From contig NZ_FOMT01000001.1 in the NCBI RefSeq assembly GCF_900112695.1, positions 1-64,000 on the forward strand: a DNA stretch of 64,000 nucleotides, written 5' to 3'. Below are positions 1 through 8,425 of this stretch, one piece after another. Every line of letters begins with the position of its first letter. Position 1 is the stretch's first letter. Made by a program: the position numbers and the translations under genes. The DNA is from Paenibacillus catalpae. Lineage in GTDB: Bacteria > Bacillota > Bacilli > Paenibacillales > Paenibacillaceae. The notes beneath the pieces were generated by a model, which was not told the origin of the DNA, made no database searches, and was given only the letters and a program-made list of their open reading frames with translations.

Positions 1-75
1 TACTTCGAAAGCATAGGCTTTGAACTTAAGGAATTCAAACTTTCGCATCCAGTTTTGAAGGCGCAAAGCCACAGG

Positions 76-107
76 AAAGCCTGTCGTTTATTCGACAGGC
101 TTTTTTT
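76..107 (+). terminator. Intrinsic terminator of an upstream gene
   Basis: An 11-bp perfect stem (76-86 with 93-103) with a 6-nt loop is followed by a run of T. It presumably ends a transcript that enters from outside the window. Bases 1-75 hold no start codon with a ribosome site. One frame stays open from base 1 through the hairpin, so no 3' gene end can be assigned with confidence. Confidence 0.85.
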
Positions 108-348
108 GTTATTTATTATTGGTTTATGTTTGTAAACTTTTGTAACCAAGCATACCCACTATAATTCCTGTTAAATCACGAATTAGTATGGTGTATTGAG
201 TAAATCATGAACTATATATTGAATAATGAGAGTTAAATTAGAACTAATTAGAAAATTCTATGAAAACCTATTATTCAGGATAGTTATGGTAAACTCAAAA
301 AACGCGTGTCTAGAGACAAGCAAGCATACATACTGGAGGGATCGCATA

Positions 349-987
349 ATGAAGCGTAAGCTTGGAACACTCGTCTTATCGATGCTGATAGCATCTATCC
401 TCTGCCTGCCTTTAGAGGCGTCAGCTGCATCGCTAAAGCTTGGCAGCAAGGGTACAGAAGTACAGGATTTGCAGGAACGGCTTTATATGTTGAAATATTA
501 TAAAGGCAATATAACGAACTATTTTGGCGCATCTACGAAGTCTGCGGTTGCAGCCTTTCAGAAAGGCGCCGGACTTAAGCCGGATGGCGTGGCAGGCTCT
601 GTGACGCTGCATGCCCTGCATAAAGTAACTGTTGACCGTTCTGACTTATCTCGTATGGCAAGGGTCGTTAATGCAGAGGCCGGTGGCGAAAGCTACAAGG
701 GGAAGATCGCGGTAGCGGCTGTCATTTTAAACCGTACCAAATCAAATGGCTTTCCAAGTACAATCCGCGGGGTTATCTTTGCTCCTAGCGCGTTCAGCGT
801 GGTGAGTAACGGGCAGTTTTGGAAGATGCCTACCGCCAGCGCGCTGGATGCCGCTAAAGATGCAGCAAAACGTATTGATCCTACGAATGGTGCATTATAT
901 TTCTACAATCCGAAAATAACGGATTCACGGTGGATGAAGGCGCGTCCGGTGACGGCGAAAATCGGAAATCATGTCTTCGCGAAATAA
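349..987 (+). CDS. sleB: SleB-type spore cortex-lytic / cell wall hydrolase
   Basis: Predicted 212-aa secreted hydrolase that cleaves cortex or cell-wall peptidoglycan. It has an N-terminal signal peptide ending near Ala-Ser-Ala (about residues 1-26), a peptidoglycan-binding domain of the PG_binding_1 type (about 28-90), and a C-terminal SleB/CwlJ hydrolase_2 domain starting at DLSRMARVVNAEAGG, which contains the conserved Glu of the NAEAGGES motif. The start at 349 is chosen over an upstream in-frame start at 226 because GGAGGG lies 8-13 bases before it and the signal peptide begins there. The gene is monocistronic, with a terminator just after the stop codon. TATAAT at 160-165 is a possible -10, but I see no clear -35 partner. 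SleB, CwlJ and other YkvT-like hydrolases share this domain, so the exact paralogue is uncertain. Confidence 0.88.
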   Translation: MKRKLGTLVLSMLIASILCLPLEASAASLKLGSKGTEVQDLQERLYMLKYYKGNITNYFGASTKSAVAAFQKGAGLKPDGVAGSVTLHALHKVTVDRSDLSRMARVVNAEAGGESYKGKIAVAAVILNRTKSNGFPSTIRGVIFAPSAFSVVSNGQFWKMPTASALDAAKDAAKRIDPTNGALYFYNPKITDSRWMKARPVTAKIGNHVFAK

Positions 988-992
988 GAACA

Positions 993-1033
993 AAGGCCTG
1001 CCATTACAAATACTGTAATGACAGGCCTTATTT
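993..1033. terminator. Bidirectional terminator between sleB-like gene and mntH
   Basis: A 15-bp stem with one mismatch (993-1007 with 1015-1029) is flanked by T-rich sequence on the plus side and A-rich sequence on the other. It lies between two convergent genes and can serve both. Confidence 0.85.
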
Positions 1034-2380
1034 TTATCCGAAGAAGGTTCTGTAGAGCAAAAAAATGTTAAGTGCGATGATAATACCGGCTACGAACCAG
1101 GCAAGAAGCTTCATCCAAAGAGGATTGGCGAATACGCCCATTTTCTTCTTGTCGCTCGTGAACTGAATGAGTGGAACAACGGCAAAGGACAGCTGGAACG
1201 ACAGAATAATCTGACTTAGGATCAATAGCTGTGCCGTACCGCTTTCACCCGAAATCGCTGTAACGATAACAGCCGGTATAATGGCAATCAGTCGTGTAAT
1301 AAGGCGGCGCAACCAAGGTTTAAGCCGGATATTCAGGAAGCCCTCCATCACAATCTGACCTGCAAGAGTACCTGTCAGCGTGGAATTTTGACCTGAAGCA
1401 AGCAACGCTACACCAAACAGGATTGAACCTACGGCTGTACCTAATAAAGGTGTCAACAGATCATAAGCTTGACCGATCTCGGCAACTTCCGTCATGCCTG
1501 CTTCATGGAAGGTTGCTGCCGAAATGATCAAGATCGCTGCGTTAATAAATAAGGCAAAGAACAAGGCAATGGACGAATCCCAGGTCGCATATTTGATCGC
1601 TTCGCGTTTGCCGAGCTCCGTCTGCTCGTACCTCCTTGTTTGTACGATGGACGAATGCAAATATAAATTATGCGGCATAACGGTAGCACCAATAATGCCG
1701 ATGGCAATGTACAGCATCGCCGGGTTGGTGACAATATGATGAGTTGGGATAAAACCATGAAACAGAGCTGGCGTATCCGGATTTGACAGAAAAATCTCTG
1801 TAATAAAGCAGGCACCGATTGTAAAAATAAGTACAATAACAAGTCTTTCGATATACCGGAAGCCTTTGTTCTGAAGCAGCAAAACGATAAACACATCAAG
1901 CACGGTGATTAATACGCCATACATGAGTGGCAGGCCAAATAATAAGTTAAGCGCGATTGCCGAGCCGATAACCTCAGCCAAATCGCAAGCGGCAATAGCC
2001 AGCTCGCATAGAAGCCATAAAGTGAAAACGACCGGCTTACTGTAATGGTCTCGGCAGGCTTGCGCTAAATCTCTTCCTGTTACTATACCCAATTTTCCTG
2101 CTAAAGCCTGCAGCAGAATGGCCATCAGATTGGAGATCAGAATGACGGACAGCAAGGTATAACCAAACATGGCCCCGCCCGCGATATCTGTCGCCCAGTT
2201 CCCCGGATCCATATAGCCTACGGCTACCAGATAACCTGGTCCGGCAAAGGCTAGAAATTTTTTGAGCCAGGAGCCTTTCGTCGGAACCTGTAATGAGCGG
2301 TGTACCTCTGGAAGGGAAGGCTGTGAGCCTTTATTTCTCCATGCATCATCATTTGGGTTCATTGCTGATGGATCGATCAT
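1034..2380 (-). CDS. mntH: Nramp-family divalent metal (Mn2+) transporter
   Basis: 448-aa polytopic membrane protein, full length for bacterial MntH, which imports Mn2+ (and Fe2+) with protons. The two signature metal-binding motifs are present: DPGN in transmembrane segment 1 (in [11 protein letters not shown]) and MPH in segment 6 (in [10 protein letters not shown]). About eleven hydrophobic segments follow a roughly 40-residue cytosolic N-terminus. The start is supported by AGAGGTGATTT directly upstream. The gene is alone on its strand and convergent to the sleB-like gene. Upstream lie a good sigma-A promoter, two related inverted repeats that could bind MntR, and a terminator-like hairpin inside the leader. 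Confidence 0.95.
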   Translation of the reverse strand: MIDPSAMNPNDDAWRNKGSQPSLPEVHRSLQVPTKGSWLKKFLAFAGPGYLVAVGYMDPGNWATDIAGGAMFGYTLLSVILISNLMAILLQALAGKLGIVTGRDLAQACRDHYSKPVVFTLWLLCELAIAACDLAEVIGSAIALNLLFGLPLMYGVLITVLDVFIVLLLQNKGFRYIERLVIVLIFTIGACFITEIFLSNPDTPALFHGFIPTHHIVTNPAMLYIAIGIIGATVMPHNLYLHSSIVQTRRYEQTELGKREAIKYATWDSSIALFFALFINAAILIISAATFHEAGMTEVAEIGQAYDLLTPLLGTAVGSILFGVALLASGQNSTLTGTLAGQIVMEGFLNIRLKPWLRRLITRLIAIIPAVIVTAISGESGTAQLLILSQIILSFQLSFAVVPLIQFTSDKKKMGVFANPLWMKLLAWFVAGIIIALNIFLLYRTFFG

Positions 2381-2414
2381 TTAAATCACCTCTGTCTTAT
2401 CCTTATCTCATAAT

Positions 2415-2430
2415 GTTGCCTTAGTGCAAC
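2415..2430. promoter_or_regulatory. Putative MntR-type operator, promoter-distal
   Basis: GTTGCCTTAGTGCAAC is an inverted repeat with perfect GTTGC/GCAAC arms, 35 bases before the mntH start. It resembles MntR/DtxR-family boxes in size and composition. A related sequence (ATTGTACCAGTGCAAC) lies over the promoter. Assignment to MntR is inferred from the downstream gene. Confidence 0.5.
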
Positions 2431-2438
2431 TTATTTTG

Positions 2439-2473
2439 AAAAAAAAACCACATACCATAGCCGTATGCAGGTG
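2439..2473 (-). terminator. Terminator-like hairpin in the mntH leader
   Basis: On the minus strand an 8-bp stem (2471-2463 with 2455-2448, including G-T pairs) is followed directly by nine T. It lies between the predicted mntH promoter and the start codon, so it could be an attenuator, or it could end another transcript. Confidence 0.5.
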
Positions 2474-2496
2474 TGTGCTAAATGTCTCTTGAATTT

Positions 2497-2524
2497 ATTG
2501 TACCAGTGCAACTTTTTTTGTCAA
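2497..2524 (-). promoter_or_regulatory. Sigma-A promoter of mntH with overlapping operator
   Basis: On the minus strand TTGACA (2524-2519) is followed after 16 bases by TACAAT (2502-2497), a near-consensus vegetative promoter. The element 2497-2512 (ATTGTACCAGTGCAAC on the plus strand) matches the distal inverted repeat at 2415-2430 in most positions and covers the -10, where a metal-sensing repressor would be expected to bind. Confidence 0.65.
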
Positions 2525-2842
2525 TGACAACTTTTTTATTCGTGATTCTTTCTTTGGTTACTTCAAGATTTATTTTGCCCCATTGAACCGGAACGTACTC
2601 GAAGTAAAGGACTGCCCACCGAGGGAACAGCCTAATTGGTAGTACTAAAGATGATGGTTCTTGCTGTGTTTATCATGATGCCCGTCAAACGTATGCTGGA
2701 CATTGTCTGCAATTGAGTCGACGCTTCGCTAACCATAACAAGCCGTTCGCTGCTCTTATAATTCTTGAGTGTATATAGTGTAAGTCCAAACAGATAAGAA
2801 TCGACGAATTTCTACGTACATGCACTTATAGGCCGCCGCCTA
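2525..2842. other. Intergenic stretch without a supported gene
   Basis: This is the non-coding stretch between the mntH promoter and sigK. On the minus strand a short open stretch (roughly 2710-2645) encodes a His-rich tail, but it has no start codon in frame. No RNA gene or repeat was recognised. Confidence 0.5.
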
Positions 2843-2850
2843 CATACAAT
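2843..2850 (+). promoter_or_regulatory. Possible sigma-E -10 element upstream of sigK
   Basis: CATACAAT matches the mother-cell sigma-E -10 consensus and lies 74 bases before the sigK start. In Bacillus, sigK is transcribed by sigma-E with SpoIIID. I did not find a convincing -35 at the proper distance, so this is tentative. Confidence 0.4.
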
Positions 2851-2923
2851 GTAGAACCGACTTCATCGTGTGCCAGAGGTATGTTCATGCCCCTGGTAAT
2901 CCAGCTTATGGGGGTGCAGGAAC

Positions 2924-3622
2924 ATGGGACTTTTTGCTGCTGTTGCTTTATTCATCAAGCAGCTGACGCTGCTCGTATCGTATGTGAAAAACAATGCTTT
3001 TCCGCAGCCGCTTCATGAAGAGGAAGAGATGAAGCATCTGCAGCTGATGGCAGAAGGCAATGCGCATTCGCGCAACCTGTTGATTGAGCATAACTTGAGG
3101 CTTGTCGCGCACATTGTCAAAAAATTCGACAACACAGGCGAGGATCTCGAGGATCTGATCTCGATTGGTACGATTGGGCTGATCAAAGCCATTGAGAGCT
3201 TCCAGACCGGAAAAGGCACGAAACTAGCCACATTCGCCGCACGCTGTATTGAGAATGAAATACTTATGCATTTGCGTTCTTTGAAGAAGACGCGCAAGGA
3301 CGTATCCTTGCACGACCCAATTGGCACGGACAAAGAGGGGAACGAAATCACCTTGATCGATATTCTCGGCACGGAGGCCGATGATGTCGTGGACCGGGTG
3401 CAGCTGAAGATTGAGAAAAGCAAGATCTACCGCAATCTCGATATTCTCGACGAGCGGGAGCAGGAAGTGATCCGCGGCCGGTTCGGCCTGGATCATGGCG
3501 GGGATGAGCGGACGCAACGCGAGATCGCGAAGGAGCTGGGTATCAGCCGCAGCTATGTGTCGCGGATTGAGAAGAGGGCGCTCATGAAGCTGTATCATGA
3601 GTTTTATAAGGCGAAGAAGTGA
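2924..3622 (+). CDS. sigK: RNA polymerase sporulation sigma factor SigK (pro-sigma-K), intact
   Basis: 232-aa sigma factor for late mother-cell sporulation genes. The hydrophobic N-terminus (residues 1-19) followed by [11 protein letters not shown] matches the pro-sequence that SpoIVFB removes, with cleavage expected between Ser19 and Tyr20. Regions 2.1-2.4 ([46 protein letters not shown]) and region 4 ([13 protein letters not shown] and the helix-turn-helix [14 protein letters not shown]) are all present, so the gene is not split by a skin element. A GGGGGTG ribosome site precedes the ATG by 8 bases. From His63 (base 3110) onward the sequence is repeated at 39.45 kb and 62.02 kb. The 3' two-thirds may therefore have come from an inserted element. 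Confidence 0.97.
   Translation: MGLFAAVALFIKQLTLLVSYVKNNAFPQPLHEEEEMKHLQLMAEGNAHSRNLLIEHNLRLVAHIVKKFDNTGEDLEDLISIGTIGLIKAIESFQTGKGTKLATFAARCIENEILMHLRSLKKTRKDVSLHDPIGTDKEGNEITLIDILGTEADDVVDRVQLKIEKSKIYRNLDILDEREQEVIRGRFGLDHGGDERTQREIAKELGISRSYVSRIEKRALMKLYHEFYKAKK
3110..3131 (+). repeat. sigK attachment-like core, copy 1
   Basis: First base at which sigK becomes homologous to the two downstream truncated copies. The core contains TGTCAAAAAATTCGACA, an imperfect palindrome with TTGTC/GACAA arms. Left of it the sequence is normal sigK; in the other copies it is a shared foreign half-site. Confidence 0.6.
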
Positions 3623-3699
3623 ATCGGAGTATTGTTGAGCTTTGAAAATAGGCAGGGAATAATTCCGCTATTCTAACGGAATATAATGGTCTTTATTTT

Positions 3700-3730
3700 A
3701 AGCCATCTTCCCAATGGAGGATGGCTTTTT
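3700..3730 (+). terminator. Terminator of sigK
   Basis: Twelve-bp stem (3700-3711 with 3716-3727, one G-T pair), CAAT loop, then T-rich sequence, 78 bases after the sigK stop codon. Confidence 0.85.
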
Positions 3731-4070
3731 GTTTATATGGTATTTTCCCCTGTTGGGAGAGTACGGGAAGGTGATTAAACATGTACAAGCTACAACATTC
3801 GATCTTAAGCCGGTTTTTCTAAACTAGCAAAAACACTTGTGACATAAATCCCACTACCGTGGAAGGTTGCCCTATCGGTAGACGAACGTACAGATAGGAA
3901 GAACAATGAACAATGTTTTCTTTTAATCTATCGTCCCAAATTTTTTCAGTGTGAAAAATAATAGGCTCATCGATTGTATTACTAATGTAAGGGTGGATTC
4001 AGGTAATTATGAGGAAGCCTGGTCAATCAGAAAACAATTAATATGTTTAAATCTTAAAAACCAAAAACTC
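3731..4070. other. Non-coding left end of segment A
   Basis: About 340 bases with no supported gene, RNA or repeat. If segment A is an inserted element, this is its left margin, just past the sigK tail it would have brought. Confidence 0.4.
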
Positions 4071-4084
4071 AAGGGGTGAAAGAA

Positions 4085-4819
4085 ATGAAAACCAAAACGA
4101 TTATTCTTTCCACGGTTACCGCATTATCGTTAACCTTTGCAGTTCCTAGCTATGCAGCTGCCAATCCTTTCTCGGATCTAACGAGTATTGCTGCAAAGGA
4201 TAAGATTATTGCCTTACAAGAAAAAGGCTTAGTCCAAGGTATTTCGGACGACCTATTTGCCCCTAATGACATCATCACTGCGGCACAAGGTATTCAGCTT
4301 ATTGTTAATGCCGCGAATCTGAATCTAGATTTAGTGAGATTCCTTGTAGAACCTAAAGCAACTGATTATTTCAAAAACGCAGACAACGATGCGTGGTATG
4401 CGAATGCATTAATTACAGCTAGCGTTAATGGAGTCGTACTGCCGGCGGATCTTGATCCTAATAAGAAATGGACGCGTGAAGAGTTCACTCACCTGCTTAT
4501 TAGCACGATTGAAACGCACAATAATCTTCCAAAGCTTAAACTTGTTCCCGTCGAGATTAACGATAGCAAGGATTTAACCATTGATTATGATGGATCCATC
4601 CAGCGAGCGCTTGCTTATAACGTAGTGAAACTAGATGAACAAGGGAACTTCCATCCTAAAGCTGAAATCACTCGTGCAGAGGCAGCGGAACAAATTTACA
4701 ATGTACTCGAATACATCAAGGCACATCCTGCACCATCGCCACAACCAGATCTAGAATCAGAAACAAATTCAAAACGATCACCATCGTCAACAAGTCCACA
4801 AATACCAGGAGCAAAATAA
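4085..4819 (+). CDS. Secreted S-layer homology (SLH) domain protein
   Basis: 244-aa protein with a signal peptide (about 1-25, ending in a Tyr-Ala-Ala region) and three SLH-like units (about 27-82, 95-147 and 152-212), followed by a Pro/Ser-rich tail. SLH triplets bind pyruvylated secondary wall polymer and hold proteins at the cell surface. The third unit has a TRAEAAE motif, the best match to the binding signature. No catalytic domain is present, so it may be an anchor or adaptor. The ATG at 4085 is preferred over the in-frame GTG at 4076, because AAGGGG (4071-4076) then sits 8 bases upstream. The gene is monocistronic with its own terminator. It is the first gene of segment A. Confidence 0.85.
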   Translation: MKTKTIILSTVTALSLTFAVPSYAAANPFSDLTSIAAKDKIIALQEKGLVQGISDDLFAPNDIITAAQGIQLIVNAANLNLDLVRFLVEPKATDYFKNADNDAWYANALITASVNGVVLPADLDPNKKWTREEFTHLLISTIETHNNLPKLKLVPVEINDSKDLTIDYDGSIQRALAYNVVKLDEQGNFHPKAEITRAEAAEQIYNVLEYIKAHPAPSPQPDLESETNSKRSPSSTSPQIPGAK

Positions 4820-4831
4820 GAAAGTAACTGG

Positions 4832-4864
4832 AATGGCAGCCAATCGGGGCTGCCATTTTTTTTG
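4832..4864 (+). terminator. Terminator of the SLH gene
   Basis: Nine-bp stem (4832-4840 with 4849-4857) followed by eight or more T. Confidence 0.9.
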
Positions 4865-5031
4865 TAGGTAATTAACTATCATTTCTTATTCCAGTTAGAC
4901 AGGGTGAAAAATAATCCGGAATTACGTCCATTGGTACACTTTTCTACGGATTCATGCGGATGCTCGTAGGATCGCAGGAGCAACTGTAATAGTATGAAGA
5001 CAACACGGCTTATATAGAGAGGGGTTATCGA

Positions 5032-6846
5032 TTGAAATCAGCCTTGTTCGCTCGTACCAAAGGCATGAAGCTATCAACCATTCTCAGTATATTTATCGTA
5101 TTTATCGTGATCATTCCCATTACGATTCTTAGTTACGTCATCTTAAGGATGTATAGAGAAGACGTGATCAGTCAAGCCACGCAAGGTGCCATGCAATCCT
5201 CGCAAACCGTTGCCTATGCGACTAATCAGGAAATCAATAAGATGGTTGGTATATTCGCAGCAATCAGTATGGATCCGGAGGTGCTTACGACTGCTTCTAC
5301 GATTCATTCGACAACCTCAGTTGAACGACAAGCGAATATAGGCACGATGTATAAAATTTTAGGAAGGCACACGTCTTCCGTGTTTGCAGATGTATTGTCG
5401 ATTAAGTTTTATTTCAAGGGAAGTGGGACTTATACCTACTTGAGCAATATTGAAGGAAGTGACGATACGACGCGTGAGATGGACTGGTACAAGCTTGCAC
5501 TGACGAAGCAGGACCATGTTCATTTTCTGGGCAAACAGCAGCAGGAGGTTCATAGCGAGAAGCTGGTAACGAAGATGATGGCGGCTTCCTTCTCTCCGAG
5601 CGCGTTTAATATTTTGTCAGATGTAGAAGTGATCTATTTCCTATTTAATGGAAGCGAGTTTGATAATATCGTTATTCAAGATACGAATCAGGCCTCGAAG
5701 GTATATTTGGTAGATGAGAAGGGCACGATTATCGCTTCCAATCAGCCGAAGGTCAAGCAAGGGGGAGGAGTGGAGACAATCGGGCTTCGGATGCCAGCTA
5801 AGGAAGGACATTATTTCGAGGACATAAATGGCGTGAAGGCACTTGTCACCTATGCGGATGTAGGACAAGCAGGCTGGAAAATCATTAATATCATGCCGTA
5901 CAGCAAAATGATCGCAAACTATGAGAAGGTGTACCATATTATTTTGCTAGCTGCTATGCTGGTCATCTTATCAATTGGAGCCGTTTCCATCTACTTCGTC
6001 CATAATGTCACAAGACCAATCCACCGTCTAATGAGGCAGATGTCTCGAGTCATGGAGGGCAACCTGTCCACCAATGTATATGCCAAGGGCAGCCTGGAGC
6101 TGCTCACGCTTGGCCATACGTTTAATCACATGATTGTGAGAATTAATGAGCTGATGAAGCAGCATGAGGAGCAGGAGCGGGCGAAACGAATGGCAGAGTT
6201 CTCAGCCCTGCAATCGCAGATCAATCCTCATTTCCTTATTAATACGCTTAATGCCATAAAGCTCATGGCGCTGATCAGCAAGGCAGACAACATTCAACAT
6301 ATGACTCATTCGCTTATGCGGCTGCTGTCCTCATCGTTTAACCGCGGAGGCAGATTGGCCCGCCTATCTGATGAAGTGGACAATCTTAAGCATTATTTGT
6401 ACATCATGGAGATTCGATATGGCAATAAATTCGAGACCGTATGGGATATTGAAGAGCAAGCAGAGCCGCTGTTCGTATTGAAGCTGCTATTGCAGCCTAT
6501 TATTGAGAACAGCTTGATTCATGGATTAAGTGATATGGAGCATGGCGGTGTTATTTATATTTCAGCTTCGGTCTTGGATCATAAGCTGCTCGTCTGCATT
6601 GAAGATAATGGCGTTGGAGTAACCGGTCAAGCGTTGGAAGACTATCGAAGGCAAACGGCGGAGCCGTTGAAGGATCGGACCTACAATGGGATGGGGATAT
6701 TAAATGTGCATCAGCGTATCCAGCTTCATTATGGTACAGCCTACGGACTTGCCATTGAGACAAGCGACAAAGGCGGAGCGAAAGTCTTATTAACCCTGCC
6801 GATCCTAAGGCATTCGGACGAAGCGGATGAGCGAAAGATCGGCTAA
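5032..6846 (+). CDS. Sensor histidine kinase, YesM type (system 1)
   Basis: 604-aa membrane sensor kinase. There are two transmembrane segments (about 17-42 and 300-322) around an extracellular sensing region, then a HAMP linker (about 323-375), a His_kinase domain with the phosphorylated His400 in QINPHF, and a C-terminal HATPase domain (NSLIHGL N-box, EDNGVGVTG G1 box, GMGILNV G2 box). The start is a TTG at 5032 behind AGAGAGGGG. The family senses extracellular sugars and signals to an AraC-type response regulator. Here the likely partner (10198) is separated from the kinase by three transporter genes, an unusual order. The spacing suggests one transcriptional unit or a closely coupled locus. 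Confidence 0.93.
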   Translation: MKSALFARTKGMKLSTILSIFIVFIVIIPITILSYVILRMYREDVISQATQGAMQSSQTVAYATNQEINKMVGIFAAISMDPEVLTTASTIHSTTSVERQANIGTMYKILGRHTSSVFADVLSIKFYFKGSGTYTYLSNIEGSDDTTREMDWYKLALTKQDHVHFLGKQQQEVHSEKLVTKMMAASFSPSAFNILSDVEVIYFLFNGSEFDNIVIQDTNQASKVYLVDEKGTIIASNQPKVKQGGGVETIGLRMPAKEGHYFEDINGVKALVTYADVGQAGWKIINIMPYSKMIANYEKVYHIILLAAMLVILSIGAVSIYFVHNVTRPIHRLMRQMSRVMEGNLSTNVYAKGSLELLTLGHTFNHMIVRINELMKQHEEQERAKRMAEFSALQSQINPHFLINTLNAIKLMALISKADNIQHMTHSLMRLLSSSFNRGGRLARLSDEVDNLKHYLYIMEIRYGNKFETVWDIEEQAEPLFVLKLLLQPIIENSLIHGLSDMEHGGVIYISASVLDHKLLVCIEDNGVGVTGQALEDYRRQTAEPLKDRTYNGMGILNVHQRIQLHYGTAYGLAIETSDKGGAKVLLTLPILRHSDEADERKIG

Positions 6847-6882
6847 CCTAGTTCAAAATAGATCAAGTTTACTTCAATAACG

Positions 6883-6915
6883 ATCATTTGGATGCGGTTA
6901 CATGAACGTTATGAT
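6883..6915 (+). promoter_or_regulatory. Promoter and shared control box of transporter 1
   Basis: TTGGAT (6888-6893) and TATGAT (6910-6915) with 16-bp spacing form a promoter. The box begins ATCATTTGGATGCG, nearly the same as the box upstream of the GH101 gene (12052-12084), at the same distance from its -10. The stretch 6888-6903 also fits the catabolite-repression (cre) consensus except at one position. Confidence 0.55.
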
Positions 6916-6940
6916 AAAGAAGGTTGAAAGAACAACCGCC

Positions 6941-6977
6941 ATCAGGCAAGGATAAAAAATCAGGCAAGGATAAAAAA
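6941..6977 (+). repeat. Tandem 18-bp repeat in the leader
   Basis: Two copies of ATCAGGCAAGGATAAAAA lie head to tail (6941-6958 and 6959-6976) just before the ribosome site of the binding-protein gene. It is probably a simple duplication. Confidence 0.85.
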
Positions 6978-6991
6978 CGGAGGGTTGAAAA

Positions 6992-8341
6992 ATGCGCAAG
7001 AAGAAAATCTTACAGGCTTTGTGCATACTCGGTATTTTCTCAGCAACCATTCTGTCGGGTTGTGGAAGCAGCGCAAGCAATAATACCGGCAATAATGCCA
7101 GCACGAAGGACACGAACAGCACGGCAGCAACCGGAACGAATGACAGCACGAACACGACAGCTCCGAAGGATGACGCGAAGCCTGTCAAATTAAAGCTTGG
7201 CATGTGGGAAGCGAAGACGGATATCGAATTCTGGACGGAGAAGGTTAAAGAGTATTCGAAGATTAAGCCTAACGTCTCGATTGAAGTGGAGACGATTCCG
7301 GACAACAGCGGTCAATACTTGAAGGTTCGTCTTGCGGCCGATGATCTGCCTGACCTCATGTACCTGAAGCCAGCTCATTTCCAAATCTATAAAAATTCTC
7401 TGCTCCCGCTAGATGAGCTGAAAGCGGCGAAGAGCAATAAATTCCCTGGTGTTATCGATGGTCAAACCCTTGGTTTGCCGCTCGTCTCTTTCTCTGAATA
7501 TGTATATTATCACCCTAGTATATTCCAAGAGCTCAATCTGACTATTCCGCAGACGATAGACGAATTCGTCAACGTGCTGGAGAAGATCAAGGAGAGCAAG
7601 AAGTATATTCCGCTCGCTCTAGGCGGCAAGGATGATTGGACCTTCTATCCATTCTCTGAATTTGGTCCTCATGTTCTCTCCAAGGATGAGCAGTATCAAG
7701 CTAATCTGGCTAATCAAGCGGAGCCTTTTGGCCCAGGCTCTACCTTTGAGACTGTAGCTAATCTGATTAAGAAAATCGCTGATGATAAGCTGGCTGGTCC
7801 GGATGCGCTTGGCATCGGCTATGACCAAGCTACGCAATTGTTCCAGTCTAAGCAAGCCGCAATTATTGCATTAGGGCAATGGTATTATGCTGATCATTTG
7901 GCTAAAGTAGGCAACGAAGATGATCTCGCTGCGTTCCCAATGCCTTGGCGAACGTCTGCAAGTGATCCGCTTCCGAACATGACTCTTGCGGATCAATATG
8001 TATCGATTAGCAAGAACTCTGAGAATGCCGATGAGGCGAAAGCATTCCTGGAGTGGATGTTCAGCCCTGAGGTCTACCAGCCTTATATTAATACGCTGAA
8101 GAATACATCTACTGTAGAGGGTGTAACTTCTGATCTGCCATTCTTCAATAAGTCCAACCAAGAGGCGCCGTTCACTCCGTTTATCTACGATGCAACGAAT
8201 GAGCGGTTCGCGAAGGTTAAAGCTGCTGCGCAATATGACGAGAAGAAAACAGCCGCTGATATTTTCTCAGGCAAGAAGATTGAGGACGTGGAGAAGGCGC
8301 TAAATGCAAGCTGGAAGAAAGCTGTAGAATCGGTGAAATAA
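6992..8341 (+). CDS. Sugar ABC transporter substrate-binding lipoprotein (system 1)
   Basis: 449-aa extracellular solute-binding protein of family 1. The lipobox LSGC places the lipidated cysteine near residue 24; a low-complexity Ser/Thr/Asn linker follows, then the binding fold starting with VKLKLGMWEAK. It delivers an oligosaccharide to the two permeases encoded directly downstream. The start is supported by GGAGGG seven bases upstream. It is shorter than the other three binding proteins in the window (553-559 aa) and belongs to a different subfamily. A shared promoter box links its expression to the GH101 gene, so a GalNAc- or galactose-containing product is a plausible ligand (inference). 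Confidence 0.93.
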   Translation: MRKKKILQALCILGIFSATILSGCGSSASNNTGNNASTKDTNSTAATGTNDSTNTTAPKDDAKPVKLKLGMWEAKTDIEFWTEKVKEYSKIKPNVSIEVETIPDNSGQYLKVRLAADDLPDLMYLKPAHFQIYKNSLLPLDELKAAKSNKFPGVIDGQTLGLPLVSFSEYVYYHPSIFQELNLTIPQTIDEFVNVLEKIKESKKYIPLALGGKDDWTFYPFSEFGPHVLSKDEQYQANLANQAEPFGPGSTFETVANLIKKIADDKLAGPDALGIGYDQATQLFQSKQAAIIALGQWYYADHLAKVGNEDDLAAFPMPWRTSASDPLPNMTLADQYVSISKNSENADEAKAFLEWMFSPEVYQPYINTLKNTSTVEGVTSDLPFFNKSNQEAPFTPFIYDATNERFAKVKAAAQYDEKKTAADIFSGKKIEDVEKALNASWKKAVESVK

Positions 8342-8425
8342 GTTCATATCCAAGAGATGAGGGTGCTTGGGTTAAACCATGTACCCTCTATTATTCAGCC
8401 TTACTAAATGCCGGGAGGGATGAGA

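Noticed and set aside
1..110. GCGCAAAGCCACAGG at 61-75 resembles the conserved core of a class I cyclic-di-GMP riboswitch upstream of the hydrolase gene.
   Set aside because: The second stem with its GNRA loop and the closing helix cannot be drawn, and a terminator follows at once. The match is probably chance.
3110..3622. A classical skin element splitting sigK.
   Set aside because: The first sigK is complete, no recombinase gene is present, and the repeats begin about 130 bases before the codons where the Bacillus skin junction lies.
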